Assembly: GCA_036490335.1 (NCBI GenBank)
Contig: DASXEB010000011.1
Location: forward strand, 1-64,000
Reading direction: 5' to 3'
From: Palsa-1392 sp036490335
Lineage (GTDB): Bacteria; Verrucomicrobiota; Verrucomicrobiia; Chthoniobacterales; UBA10450
DNA: 64,000 nucleotides
Position numbers and translations under genes: made by a program. Of this stretch, positions 43,829-53,751 are shown piece by piece (the stretch's first letter is position 1; each line of letters opens with the position of its first letter). The notes beneath the pieces were generated by a model. That model saw only the letters and a program-made list of their open reading frames with translations, was not told the origin of the DNA and searched no databases.

Positions 43829-46070
43829 TCAGACCCTCTCTGCCGCCAACCGACCGCCCCCAAGCCCGTCGCGCGAGAAAAAACGGCGCCGCTGCGAATA
43901 CGCGACCGCCGCAAGAGCCAACGCCGCCGCCAGCCACGTGCTCGCCTCGGGGACTGCTGTGACCGTTAGGGAAATATCATTGCCCGTACCACTGCCCCCA
44001 AAATTATCGGTGTAACTGATCTGGAACGTATCCCCGCCGGAAGTGAAAGTCGCGCCCTGAGCCAAGCCGCTGAAGGTCCCCGTGATCGTGTCGGTGCTAT
44101 CGTTGGCGAGAATATCGACCTTGTTACCCACCGTGAGATTGGAGACTGAATTCAGCGCGAGAACGGCGCCGCTAATAGTTACCGTCCCGGTGACACTTAC
44201 CTGATCGTAACTTGTGCCCGCTGTTGTGCCGTTCAGATCAACCGAGAAGATCGAAGTCGAGGCGAGTGTCAGCGCGCCCGTCTTCAGGATTCCATCGCTT
44301 CCGTTCCCTGTCGGTCCGGGGGCAAGCTTTGTCGCCGATCCCAAGGATACCGACCCAGTGATTGTTCCATTACCGCCGAGGACCGTCCCACTATTGCTTA
44401 CCGTCACCGCCCCAGTTCCAGTGGCCGATCCACTCGTATTATTGGCAAAGAGGCTTCCGCCGTTGACGGTCGTGCCCCCTGCATAGGTGTTTGCGCCGGT
44501 TAGCGTCTCAGCGCCGGTGCCGGTTTTCACGAGGGCGACCGAGGTGCCGGCTCCGGTGGCAATGGTTCCGGCGTAGCTTCCCGTGCCGTTACCGTTACCG
44601 ATCGTGAGGGTCGAACTGCCGGTGCTGGTATTGATCGTGCCGCCGGTGCCGTCGAGCGCGCCGACCGTTTGGCTGGTGCCACCGAGATTCAGCGTTCCGC
44701 CGTTCACCGTCAGTGATCCCGAGGTTGACCCCAGCGTGCCTCCGGATAAGATTTGAATGGTGCCGGCGGACAAAATGGTGCCGGCCGTGTAGGTATTTGC
44801 CTGGTCGAGTTGCAGCGTTCCGGCACTGGTCTTGTTGAGTGTGCCGCTGCCGCTGATGACGCCCGGCGCGTAGGTGAAACCGGTGGCCACATCAATCGTG
44901 CTACTGGCGGATCCGAGAACAATCGAATTGCGGGTCGAATTTGTCGAGTCATAGGTCGCGCCATAACTAAGCGTTCCCGTGTTGATCGTAATCGATAAGT
45001 TCGTCACGCCAAAATAATCCCCTCCAGTTGCAAGCAACGTCCCTTGATTGATAACGGTTCCCCCGGAATATGTCGTAGAGCTCGGATCGACCTCCAAGGT
45101 GCCAATGCCGGCTTTGTTCAGCGTCCCTGATCCGCCAATTGATCCGGGAGCATACATTACGGTACTCCCGTTGACATTAATCGTGCTTGTGGTCGCGCCG
45201 AGAGTGACGTCGTTTTCTCCTCCGGTATAAGTAGCGTCATAACGGAGCGTGCCGGCATTGATGCAATCGTTGAACCCGCGGCTCCGAAATAGTTTCCCGT
45301 GCTGGCGGCCAAAGTCCCGGCGTTGATCGTAGTTGTCCCACTGTAGCTTGTAGGGGTCGGATCGACGCTCAGCACACCGGCCCCGGATTTGGTCAGACCC
45401 ACACTTCCGGCAATACCAGCGGTAATCGACGCATCGACATTGGCGGTGATGAGGCCGCTGCCGGTCAGAGTCAGTGTCCCGCTCGCCAGCGTGTAACCGG
45501 TGCCATCGAACGTGACCGAATTCGCATTCACTGTTCCCGACAACGTAATCGATGAAGTCCCGCTCGTTTCAAAAAAGGCGTTGTTGTTTGGCGTCCAAGT
45601 GTCGTGCGCGTTCCGGTGCCGGCGCTACTCGGGTTCCAATTAATCGCTGAGGTCGACCACGTGCCGCTGCCGGCTTGCAGCCCGTCGGTCGTCATGGTGT
45701 CCCAATACTGATTTGACGCGACTTGAGGGTTGATGCCGACGAAAGACGTAACTTGGTTTCCAAGCATTGGCTCACGCGGTGAGAAGTCGGCAAGCAAACT
45801 CCCGAAATTCTCTTCGGTCGTCTGTTCAACGGATTGAGCGCCGAAAGTCGGCGCAATGCCGGCGAGCGGAGTTGGCGACAATAGAGATGTAAAATCAAAC
45901 GGCGGGAATGCCGAATCAGCCAGCCACCAGTACGGGTCGTCTTGTTGCCTAACGAAAAGCGGTTGAGCAAAACCGCTCGCGATTGCCGCGACAAGGATCG
46001 CGAAAATAATTGCAGAAATTTTCGGGGCGGCCGCCGCAGCGGACCCAGGGAGACGCAATTGGATTTTCAT
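43829..46070 (-). pseudogene. PEP-CTERM autotransporter-associated beta-strand protein 3, broken by two frameshifts
   Basis: The reading frame is spread over three frames. It starts at ATG 46070 (MKIQLRLPGSAAAAAPKI; signal peptide), moves frame near 45596-45606 where the expected continuation WTPNNNAFFETSGTSS appears one base off, and again near 45255-45275 where INAGTLRYDATYTGG appears one base off. The last frame runs from 45157 to 43829 and ends with VPEASTWLAAALALAAVAYSQRRR, a PEP-CTERM variant. The repeats themselves are intact on both sides of each shift. Either the gene is decaying or the assembly has two indels; read depth would tell. Total length would be about 745 residues. Confidence 0.8.
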
Positions 46071-46162
46071 GGGGATTTTTTGCGAGAATGGCAAAATGAA
46101 AAAAAGTGCAAGCTTTTTTTTCGCCTCGAGGGGCGCTCGAATATCGGGGAGAACTGCTGCGT

Positions 46163-47428
46163 TTAATCCAAGAGCAACCGCTGCGAGAAACGGCCGCGCA
46201 GACTCCAGGCAATCGCGGCGATGCTCAGGATCCCGGCCAGCCACGTCGCCGGCTCTGGGACCGGCACAATTTCCCCGTCAGCGAGTATCCTCGCCATTCC
46301 AAGGTCTCCTGTCCCATTCCCGGTGTAGAATTCGATCTGAGATAATTGGGTTGAAGTCAGGCCGGTATTATCCGTGCCAAAATAAACTTGGTCAGTGCCG
46401 CCGCCTGTTGTGCTGCCACTCCAGTTGTAAATCGATAGCGTCCCTGTCCAAGATTGCCCGCTACTCTTGGCGAAGGCGAGAATACTCGACCCATTCCCCA
46501 AATTTAGAACTGAACTGCTCGACAGGGTTAGGGAGCCAACTCCCGCTGCGTTATTGCTTCCACCATGCTCCGAAAACCCTCCCGTGTTGAAGCTCCCTCC
46601 ATTAAGAGTCATCGTGGCTGAGTCATTGATCTGATTGGAGTTCCCCAAAAGCAGTGTGCCGCTGCTATTCACAGTCACACTCGTCGTCGCCGCCAAGGCT
46701 TGATTCGATCCCGTCCCGGCCGCGTTCAGCACTCCACCACTGACCGCCGTTGCACCGCTGAAAGTGTTAGCGCCAGCTAGTGTAAGAGTTCCCCCTCCGG
46801 TCTTGGCTATTCCACCGATATTGGTGCTGCTTTCATTCGCTATAACTACGGTCGAATCGAATACTATCTGAGCGCCCGCAGCCACAGTTACGGCGTTTGC
46901 GCCATAGAGATCAAATGTAAAGGTGCCGCTGCTAGATCTTGAAAACGTAATAGTTCCACTTGTCGCGTTGTCAGCGATCGAGCCGTTGTTTGCGATATGG
47001 AATATGTAATTCGCAGCAGTATTATTGGAGATGGCGGTGGTATTCGTCGAATTAAAACTGTCGGCGAAGAGAAGGGATGTGAAGCTGGTGGACGCTCCCA
47101 CTGACATCGCCGTCGGAGCGTCCTTAGAATTGTTGCCGCTCCCAACGAATTGAAGCGTATTATAGTCAGAAGTGCCTCCAGGCCCTATTAACCCGCCGGA
47201 GCCGGTTGTGACGTCGTGCCAATTAGCACTTGTAAATGACGTTGAACTTCCGCTTGGATCCCATTGAAGCGTGTCACCGCAGACCAAGCGCAAACTCACC
47301 GCCAAGATCGCTAAGCCAGCGCTGATGGTTCTGCATATTTCACGTTTCGCGAAGCCAAGTGTGGCTTGTAGGTGATTTTCGGTCTTCGTTCGATTAGGAG
47401 GCGGCGAGCCGGGGAAAGTGGTAGACAT
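46163..47428 (-). CDS. PEP-CTERM autotransporter-associated beta-strand repeat protein 4
   Basis: 421 residues. Signal peptide around residues 34-52 (ISAGLAILAVSLRLVCG), repeats of the type GANTFSGATAVSGGVLNAAG and ending VPEPATWLAGILSIAAIAWSLRGRF. All features of an exosortase substrate are present. The upstream region carries promoter-like AT-rich sequence but no clear boxes. It is a single intact member of the surface-protein cluster. Confidence 0.88.
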   Translation of the reverse strand: MSTTFPGSPPPNRTKTENHLQATLGFAKREICRTISAGLAILAVSLRLVCGDTLQWDPSGSSTSFTSANWHDVTTGSGGLIGPGGTSDYNTLQFVGSGNNSKDAPTAMSVGASTSFTSLLFADSFNSTNTTAISNNTAANYIFHIANNGSIADNATSGTITFSRSSSGTFTFDLYGANAVTVAAGAQIVFDSTVVIANESSTNIGGIAKTGGGTLTLAGANTFSGATAVSGGVLNAAGTGSNQALAATTSVTVNSSGTLLLGNSNQINDSATMTLNGGSFNTGGFSEHGGSNNAAGVGSLTLSSSSVLNLGNGSSILAFAKSSGQSWTGTLSIYNWSGSTTGGGTDQVYFGTDNTGLTSTQLSQIEFYTGNGTGDLGMARILADGEIVPVPEPATWLAGILSIAAIAWSLRGRFSQRLLLD

Positions 47429-47819
47429 GGTGGATTGTAGGTGGGTCAGACGAACGACGAGTTTCCCAAGACTCGCTGGATTGGCAAGCTAATTCCGGCA
47501 TCAATTGTGTAACATATTTGCAACGCAGTTTTTTCCGCACCCGACCGGTTCGGGAGGTGGAATCGCCCCCTCGGAGGGGGTGAGGGTCGCTTCGCTGAAA
47601 AAAAGACTTTTCGCCGAAACATCACCTGGTTTTGCGCCAGTTGTCGTTAGGCAGAGTCGGGAGGATGCAGTTGCGCCGGCCTTGCGCGACCAGCGGCGGG
47701 GCCGCCGCCGAACGCGCCTGATGATCTGCAACCGTGTGCGGTGCGCCTAACGCCTAACGATTGATGCGCGGGTGTGTTTCGTTAGGCCCTAACGGGGGCT
47801 CTCGAAAGTCCCACCGTCG
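47429..47819. other. Intergenic region with dispersed words and hairpins
   Basis: No protein-like frame. It contains four exact copies of the dispersed word (47644, 47752, 47779, 47817) plus near-copies at 47745 and 47785, arranged so that 47745-47787 could fold back on itself, and a CCCCCTCGGAGGGGG hairpin at 47566-47580. The rest is featureless to me. Confidence 0.5.
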
Positions 47820-48543
47820 TTAGGCAAAAGACAGAAGCGCCCGCAACCGCCGCCGCTGGGTGAAAACAACCGCGCCTAACGACAAACCTGCTGGCAGCCA
47901 TGTGGAAGGTTCGGGAACTGGAACAATCTCAAAGTAGCCGCCGCCTAATGCGATCTCGGTCGCGCCAACGCCGTTGAAGCTAAAATCAGAAAGATTGGAG
48001 CTTTCGTTTGCATCGAAAATCAAGCGGTCATCCGTTCCGTCGATTCCGGACTTCATCAAGCTTATGTTTTCGGTCGTATTGGTGTAATTCAGTATGTTCA
48101 GTATCGTTCCGGCGGTTGGGCTAAAGCTGGTGAACGTCAGTGTCGCTTTTCCGGTCGTTCCGTAATCTAACGTGGAATTACTCGAAAGAGTCAGCGCACC
48201 CATGCCGAACGCGCTGGTCCCCGAAACGACACTGCCTCCGAGGCTGGTTGAGCCGCTGCCTTCAGAGTTGCCGTTCGGTTTAAGTGTGCCGCCGCTGAGA
48301 GTCACCGCGGATGTGTTGTTAATTTGATTTGATGCTCCCCACTGCAAAGCGCCGCCGCTGACCTGATAGCGCTCCGGCGATCGCGTTGACGCCAGCGCTC
48401 TTATTAAGGAAGCAAGGTTCCCGCGCTAAACGTCGTTAGGCCGGTATAGGTATTCGCATAGCCGCCCAGGTAAGTGGTCGTGTTCGTATTTTGAATCGTG
48501 AGGCTGCTGGCGATGTTCGCTCCGCCAGTCGTTCCCCACGAAA
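47820..48543 (-). pseudogene. Remnant of a PEP-CTERM beta-strand protein, N-terminus lost
   Basis: The C-terminal half is intact: 175 residues from QWGASNQINNTSAVTLSGG to VPEPSTWLPAGLSLGAVVFTQRRR, with the TAA stop inside a dispersed word. Upstream of 48347 the coherent frame shifts at least twice (TTFSAGTLL is followed after one extra base by NKSAGVNAIAGAL, and again at about 48360), and a readable segment VTVSWGTTGGANIASSLTIQN reaches back to about 48540, directly against the stop of the TPR gene. No signal peptide remains. This is a truncated, decaying copy. Confidence 0.75.
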
Positions 48544-48546
48544 CGG

Positions 48547-50520
48547 TCACCGCAGGTTGGCGGTACCTTGCTGTTCTTCGGGCAGAAGTTTGTCGGGCGG
48601 CGCTTGCTGAATTTCTTTCTGCGCGTCATCGGTTTTTCCATTTGCGCTGAGCACGGCGGCGTGGACGGCGAGCGCGGAGGGCGTGAGTGCGTTCGGCGTG
48701 ATGTTGATGCCGTTGTAAACATCGAGCGCGGCGATTGGGCGATGCTGTTTCAACAGATCGAGGGCGAGGAGCGTGCGGTGGGGGAGACTCGCCGGCTCAC
48801 GCCTAACGAGTTCTTCGGCGAGGTGCTCGATGCGGATTAACTCGTCGTTAGGCGCGGCGTCGGACCACGCGGAGCTCGTCCCTCCACTTGACGTCTGACC
48901 TCCGTCCTCCGATTTCAGCCTTTCCGATTTCAGCGTTTCAGCATTTCTGTTTTCAGAATTTCCCGCGCCTGCGAGCAGCAGGCGGGTATACGCTTCGTCG
49001 TTCTCGATCGCGGTGTCGTTAGGCCAGAGTTTTAGCATCGCGGCGAGAACGGCGTGGATGCGTTTCGTGTCGCGCGCAGCTTGGGCGAGGCGGAGTTTGC
49101 CCTGCCAGGCGGCGCGCAATCTTGGCGTGACAGCACTCGCTTCATCGTAGGCACGGGCGGCGATTTCGCGCGCGCCATTTTTCTCTGCGTAATCGGCGAG
49201 CGTCATCAGTTTTTGCGTGTCGCCGTTGGCGAATTCGAGGGCGCGTTGCCAGTTGTTTTCGGTCGCGGTTTTTTCGCCGAGCTGGGCGTAGCAGCGGGCG
49301 AGATACATGTGCTCAATCACGGGATCGAGCGGGAATTGTTCGCTCTCGAGCAGCCGGCGGATGTCTTCCCAGCGGCCGAGCGCGCCGAGGGCGTCGGTGC
49401 GTTGAAGGAAAAGCTCGCGCGTTTGCAAGGCGCGCGCGAGCGGAATGGTCTCAAGCTCGCGCGCGAATTCGCCCTCGTTGTTCAACCATTTGGCGAGGTC
49501 GCCTAACGAATCGTTGTCGGCATTTTTCCAGCGCGTGATCGCCTCCTGGACTAGCTTTGCCTTTTCGTTAGGCGAAGCGTGAATGCGGAGGTCTATCGCG
49601 AGAAGTTTCTGCGGCGTTTTCGAAAGCGGGTGGGTGTCGAGCGCGTGCGCGATCGCGATTATTGGTTCCGAGTTAGTTGTTAATGGTGCTGCCGCATTCT
49701 CTGACCTCTGACGACTCACCTCTGGCCTCTGCTCTCCGTCCTCTTTCAGCGTTTCAGTTTTCAGATTTTCAGATTTTTGAACGAGCGCCTGCTGCGCGAG
49801 CATCATCAGCGCGTCGAGCCCGACCGCGTCTTTGCCCTGCGCGAATTTCGTTAGGCGAGCCCAGTCGGCTTTTTGTTTCCCGGCCATCGCGGGATCGTCG
49901 CTGCTTTTCGTTAGGGCGATCTGTAAGAGGAGCGCTTGAAAGATTTGGCGTTCGCTCGCGCGGGAATCGTTCAACACTTTGTCGGTGTCGGCGATTGCGC
50001 GGTTGCTGTCGCTTTTCTGCGCTGCGAATTGCGCCGCGAGCAGCCAGTCGGCCGAGGCCGGTCCGCCATCGTTAGCGCCTGACAAGGACTTGACTGCGGT
50101 TTCCGCGATCGCGGTGTTACCAAGTGCGATCGCGACCGCCGCTTCGTCGCGCAGATCGTCGCGCGTCAGCGGCTCGTGCGCGGCCAGGTTTTTCCAAAAC
50201 TCGAAGGCCTGCGGCTGGCGCATCGCCGAGAGAAAACGCGCCACCGCGCGCAGCGCTTCCGGCTCGTTGCCGTCGAGCTGGTAGGCCGCGATGGCTTCCT
50301 TTTGCGCCGTGGCCCAGTCCTCGGCGGCAATAAACTCGAACGCCTTTGTCGCGTGCCGCCGCGCCTGCCACGCCTTGATCGCGTGGCTCGCCGGTCGCGC
50401 ACCGAACCATCCGACGACGAGAAGAACGAGCACCGAAACGATCGCAAAAACAAGGCGCCGGCGACGTCGCTTCTTTAACCGCAGCTCCTCGGCGGTGAGG
50501 AAATAGTCAGCAGAAGACAT
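48547..50520 (-). CDS. TPR protein of the exosortase locus
   Basis: 657 residues. One N-terminal membrane helix (LVFAIVSVLVLLVVGWFG, residues about 23-42), then tetratricopeptide repeats to the end. Large TPR proteins with one helix are typical members of PEP-CTERM/exosortase loci. Two segments look inserted: SENLKTETLK...RSEN (about residues 248-275) and SENRNAETLKSERLKSED (about 520-540). Both are encoded by TTTCAG-type repeats of the dispersed polypyrimidine class in reverse orientation and sit between TPRs, in frame. The start codon is preceded on its own strand by a polypyrimidine leader. Confidence 0.8.
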   Translation of the reverse strand: MSSADYFLTAEELRLKKRRRRRLVFAIVSVLVLLVVGWFGARPASHAIKAWQARRHATKAFEFIAAEDWATAQKEAIAAYQLDGNEPEALRAVARFLSAMRQPQAFEFWKNLAAHEPLTRDDLRDEAAVAIALGNTAIAETAVKSLSGANDGGPASADWLLAAQFAAQKSDSNRAIADTDKVLNDSRASERQIFQALLLQIALTKSSDDPAMAGKQKADWARLTKFAQGKDAVGLDALMMLAQQALVQKSENLKTETLKEDGEQRPEVSRQRSENAAAPLTTNSEPIIAIAHALDTHPLSKTPQKLLAIDLRIHASPNEKAKLVQEAITRWKNADNDSLGDLAKWLNNEGEFARELETIPLARALQTRELFLQRTDALGALGRWEDIRRLLESEQFPLDPVIEHMYLARCYAQLGEKTATENNWQRALEFANGDTQKLMTLADYAEKNGAREIAARAYDEASAVTPRLRAAWQGKLRLAQAARDTKRIHAVLAAMLKLWPNDTAIENDEAYTRLLLAGAGNSENRNAETLKSERLKSEDGGQTSSGGTSSAWSDAAPNDELIRIEHLAEELVRREPASLPHRTLLALDLLKQHRPIAALDVYNGINITPNALTPSALAVHAAVLSANGKTDDAQKEIQQAPPDKLLPEEQQGTANLR

Positions 50521-50562
50521 CGAAAGAGAAGTAAGAAGTAGGAAGGATGAAGGAAGAAACTT

Positions 50563-50919
50563 TTAGTCGCCTTTCGCGCGCTTCACGATTGTGACCAGGA
50601 TGGCGATCAGTTCGTCGACCTCTTGTCGGAGTTGTTGCAACCGCGAGGCGGGAACGATCCGAGCGGTCGCCAGCAATTCCAGCCAGTAGGCCGTCTCTTC
50701 AGCTTCGCGGAGACAATCGCCGCACTTGGCGACAAACTCGTTTCTGCTCCGCCCACGATACGCTTCGCGATAGTTTGCTCCGATCGATGTGCCCGAGCGG
50801 AGCACCTGTTTTCCGAGCACCTGCGCTTCTGTGGTTTTCGGCAACGCGACAAACATTCGGACTACTTGTAGCGCAAACTTCATCGTCCGTTCCCGTAGAT
50901 CCTGCCCTTGTTCATTCAT
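50563..50919 (-). CDS. Four-helix-bundle protein, S23 (23S rRNA intervening sequence) type
   Basis: 118 residues. It has the usual pattern of the family: LRERTMKFALQVVRMFVALPKT, then VLGKQVLRSGTSIGANYREAYRGRS, and ELIAILVTIVKRAK at the end. Family members form pentamers of helix bundles and occur either inside rRNA or as standalone genes; function unknown. It lies between the exosortase and TPR genes on the same strand. A second paralogue is at 58915. Confidence 0.88.
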   Translation of the reverse strand: MNEQGQDLRERTMKFALQVVRMFVALPKTTEAQVLGKQVLRSGTSIGANYREAYRGRSRNEFVAKCGDCLREAEETAYWLELLATARIVPASRLQQLRQEVDELIAILVTIVKRAKGD

Positions 50920-50932
50920 TTCTTAATTCTGC

Positions 50933-52838
50933 TTTCCTCCTTCTTCCTTCACGAGTCTCGGGACGAAACCGGCGAACTCGGCTTCGGCCTCGCCGCGACT
51001 GATCTCGTTCGGCGTGATCATGACGAGCTCGAGGACCTGCTGGCCCTGGTTGCGCAAGCCTTGCCTAACGACTCTAACTCTGTCGTCGCGCATCCAGTTG
51101 CCAGTTTTGCCGGAGGTGGCATCGAACCGGTCAGGCCCGGCGGCTGGAATCCGGTCTTCGCGCTGGCAAAAAAACGCCTCGGCGAAGACCGGCCGTTGCC
51201 CGCGGCGGCGTCGTGCACAAAACGAAAATGCCGAAACGGCAGGGAGAAGCCGGGCGAGACGATGTAGGAGCGCACGCCGTCGTCGGCCACCATGCGCCAG
51301 CCGGTGTTGGGCAGGCAGATGTCGGGCCGGTGCGCGCGAGCGCGGAGGATGCTGGCCGAGCCGGGTTGCCAGCGGAAAAAGAACATGCTGCAGCTTCCCG
51401 CAGCCCTTGGTTCGTTAGGTTTGCTCGTTAGACTGATGGGCCATTCCGCTTCCCGGCCGCTGTCGTAGCGAAGGGTGCTTTTGACGTTGTCGTCGATCGC
51501 AAGGTTATGGAACCCGCGAATCGTTTCCGGCCAGCGCACCGTCCAGCGGCTGGTGGCGACGAAATTGCGCTCGTGCCACCGATACCAGCCGGAGACGCCG
51601 GCTTCGATCAGGAGAAGGCAGCAGAAAGTGAGAATTAGGAAGGATGAAGGAAGAAAGGGCGGAACGCGGACTGCGAAACGCGGACTGGCCTCGGCATTTA
51701 TTAATTCTTCCTTCTCACTTTCTCCTTTCGCGAGCGCAGCGGCGATCGCGACCGTGCCGAGAAAAACGGCCACGACGATCGAGTAACCGGCGACGTCGTG
51801 CCAGCGGGTCACCGCCTGCAAATTTTGGGTCGCGGCGATCCAGACGAGAAAAAAGGCGCGCGCGCAGTTAGCCACAAAGGCGACCGCGAGCGCTGCGCCA
51901 ACGAGGAGAAAGCGGCGCGCGATCGTGAGGCGTTTCAGTTCGCCGAAGAGCAGGCCAATCATGAGCGAGGTCTGGAGCGAGCGCACGCCGCTGCAGGCTT
52001 CGCTGACGCCGACGACGCCGCTGTTGACGCGAATAAGACTGCCATCGAGCTGCGCCGGGATGCCAAAAAGAGTCAGCGCTTCGGTCGCGATGGACGCAAC
52101 CACCCGCATCAAGCCCTGGACAAGCGGGCTTTCGATCGGCGTGATCCATGGGACCGCGACGAGAATGAAGCAGACTGGAAAAGCGAAATGGCGGAGCGCC
52201 GCTTTGCCGCCCCAATACCAGATCGCGCCAAGGGTGAGACTAACGACTATAAAAGCATGGATCCAACTGAGCGGTCTCCAGTCCGGGTTGGCGACTTCGA
52301 AAAGGCGAACCGGCAGCAGGGCGGCCAAAAGTAGGAAGGCGAAAGCAAGAAGGAAAAAATTGGTGGGTGAAGCGCGAAATTCAGAGCGAGCCTTGGTCGC
52401 AGCGTTTCTTACTTCATCATTCTTCCTTCCTACTTTTCTTCCCTCTTCCCAGCGCAGCCAGAAGAGAAAAACGGCGAAAAAAGGAACGAACCAGCCGTAG
52501 TTGTATTGCTCGTTCGCGGCCCATTCGTAGCTGAGCTGGCGGCAGAGAAAAAACCAGAGCCAGCCGAAACAGGCGAATAACAAAAGCAGCGACCAGCGCG
52601 GCCGCAGGGCCGATGGCGCTTCTGTCGGGATCGGTGCAAGGGCAGGATGCAAGGATGGAACTGTAGGAAAAAGCTGAAAAGCTGAAAAGCTGAAAAATCG
52701 AAATGAAGCGAAGAGTCGTGCAACCGGCTGGCGTCTTTCCAGGAATTTTTGACGCGCCGGGTGGCGCGTAACGTCGCGACCGGGTCCTTTACTCGTTAGG
52801 CGATTCTCAAATTTCGCAATCTGCATTTCGCAATCCAC
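50933..52838 (-). CDS. Exosortase fused to EpsI-type C-terminal domain, with an apparent frameshift
   Basis: The first ~535 codons are a membrane exosortase with the catalytic triad: Cys in SEACSGVRSL (about residue 282), Arg in NCARAFFLVW (about 326), His in RWHDVAGY (about 346). It is followed by a soluble EpsI-like domain (RPDICLPNTGWRMVADD, SPGFSLPFRHFRF). Near 51200-51212 the frame shifts; the expected continuation GQRPVFAEAFFCQREDRIP and RNQGQQVLELVMI then runs to a stop at 50933, whereas the unshifted frame ends at 51018 in unrelated residues. The start at 52838 is uncertain because the N terminus reads through repeats. Confidence 0.8.
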
Positions 52839-52849
52839 ATTTCCCGTTA

Positions 52850-53716
52850 TTGTTTCAGTTTTTCAGTGTCTCAGCGTTTCAGTTTTTTGCTTTGCCTTCT
52901 CATCAAATACTCGGCCTGAAATTCTTCGGCGGGACTTCACGCGAAGCGGTCGAGGAAATCACCCGCGCGGGCGGTTTGCTCGTCGCGCCGGCCGCGCCTT
53001 CGCTGATCAATCTTTGCCGGGACGAAGAGTACCGCCGCGCGCTCCTCGCGGCCGATCTCACGATCGCGGACAGCGGTTTCATGGTTTTGCTTTGGCGATT
53101 GTTTCGGGGCGAAAATGTCCCGCGCATCTCCGGGCTCGAGCACGTCAAGCGACTGCTCGAACATTCATCGGTGCGCGAGAAAGGCTCGACGCTTTGGGTC
53201 GTCCCGACAACTTCTGCGCGCGATCGCCTTCAGGAATTTCTCGGCGGGCGCGGAGCTTTTTCGCGCGGTGGCGGCGGTGCGATGGATGCCGCGGTTGGCT
53301 CGACTGCGTCAGAGTCGGACAAGAGTTCGCGAGGGCGCGCGCGCTCCCCGGAGATTTATGTCGCGCCGAAATATTCGGTCCCGATCGAGGACGAAGAGCT
53401 TCTTACACTCGTTAGGCAAACGCGCCCGCGACATATCGTGATCGCGGTCGGCGGCGGCATGCAGGATAAGCTCGGGCTTTACCTGATCGAGCGGCTCGGT
53501 TATCGGCCGGCGATTCATTGCATCGGCGCGGCCCTTGGTTTTCTGACCGGCGATCAGGTCCGCATCCCGGATTGGGCGGACAAATATTTCGTCGGCTGGC
53601 TCTTTCGCTCGCTCGCCCAGCCGCGCGTTTTTGTTCCGCGTTTCTGGAGCGCGCGCAAACTTCCCTGGTTGATCTGGAAATATGGCGAGCGGTTGCCGCC
53701 GCTGCACCACACTTAG
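52850..53716 (+). CDS. WecB/TagA/CpsF-family glycosyltransferase
   Basis: 288 residues as drawn. The hallmark segments of this GT26 family are LTIADSGFMVLLWRLFRG with the Asp that contacts substrate, and GGGMQDKLGLYLIERL. These enzymes transfer N-acetylmannosaminuronate-like or ManNAc sugars in exopolysaccharide and teichoic-acid assembly. Residues about 128-160 (GRGAFSRGGGGAMDAAVGS...) look like a low-complexity insertion relative to the family. The start is uncertain: the open frame begins TTG and its first codons read through a TTTCAG repeat; the true start may be downstream, near 52893. Confidence 0.8.
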   Translation: MFQFFSVSAFQFFALPSHQILGLKFFGGTSREAVEEITRAGGLLVAPAAPSLINLCRDEEYRRALLAADLTIADSGFMVLLWRLFRGENVPRISGLEHVKRLLEHSSVREKGSTLWVVPTTSARDRLQEFLGGRGAFSRGGGGAMDAAVGSTASESDKSSRGRARSPEIYVAPKYSVPIEDEELLTLVRQTRPRHIVIAVGGGMQDKLGLYLIERLGYRPAIHCIGAALGFLTGDQVRIPDWADKYFVGWLFRSLAQPRVFVPRFWSARKLPWLIWKYGERLPPLHHT

Positions 53717-53751
53717 ACTCGTTAGGCACTCGCTCGCCAGCCGGAGCCGGG

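Noticed and set aside
48568..48840. Plus-strand 90-residue frame opposite the TPR gene
   Set aside because: No motif; overlaps well-supported TPR coding sequence on the other strand.
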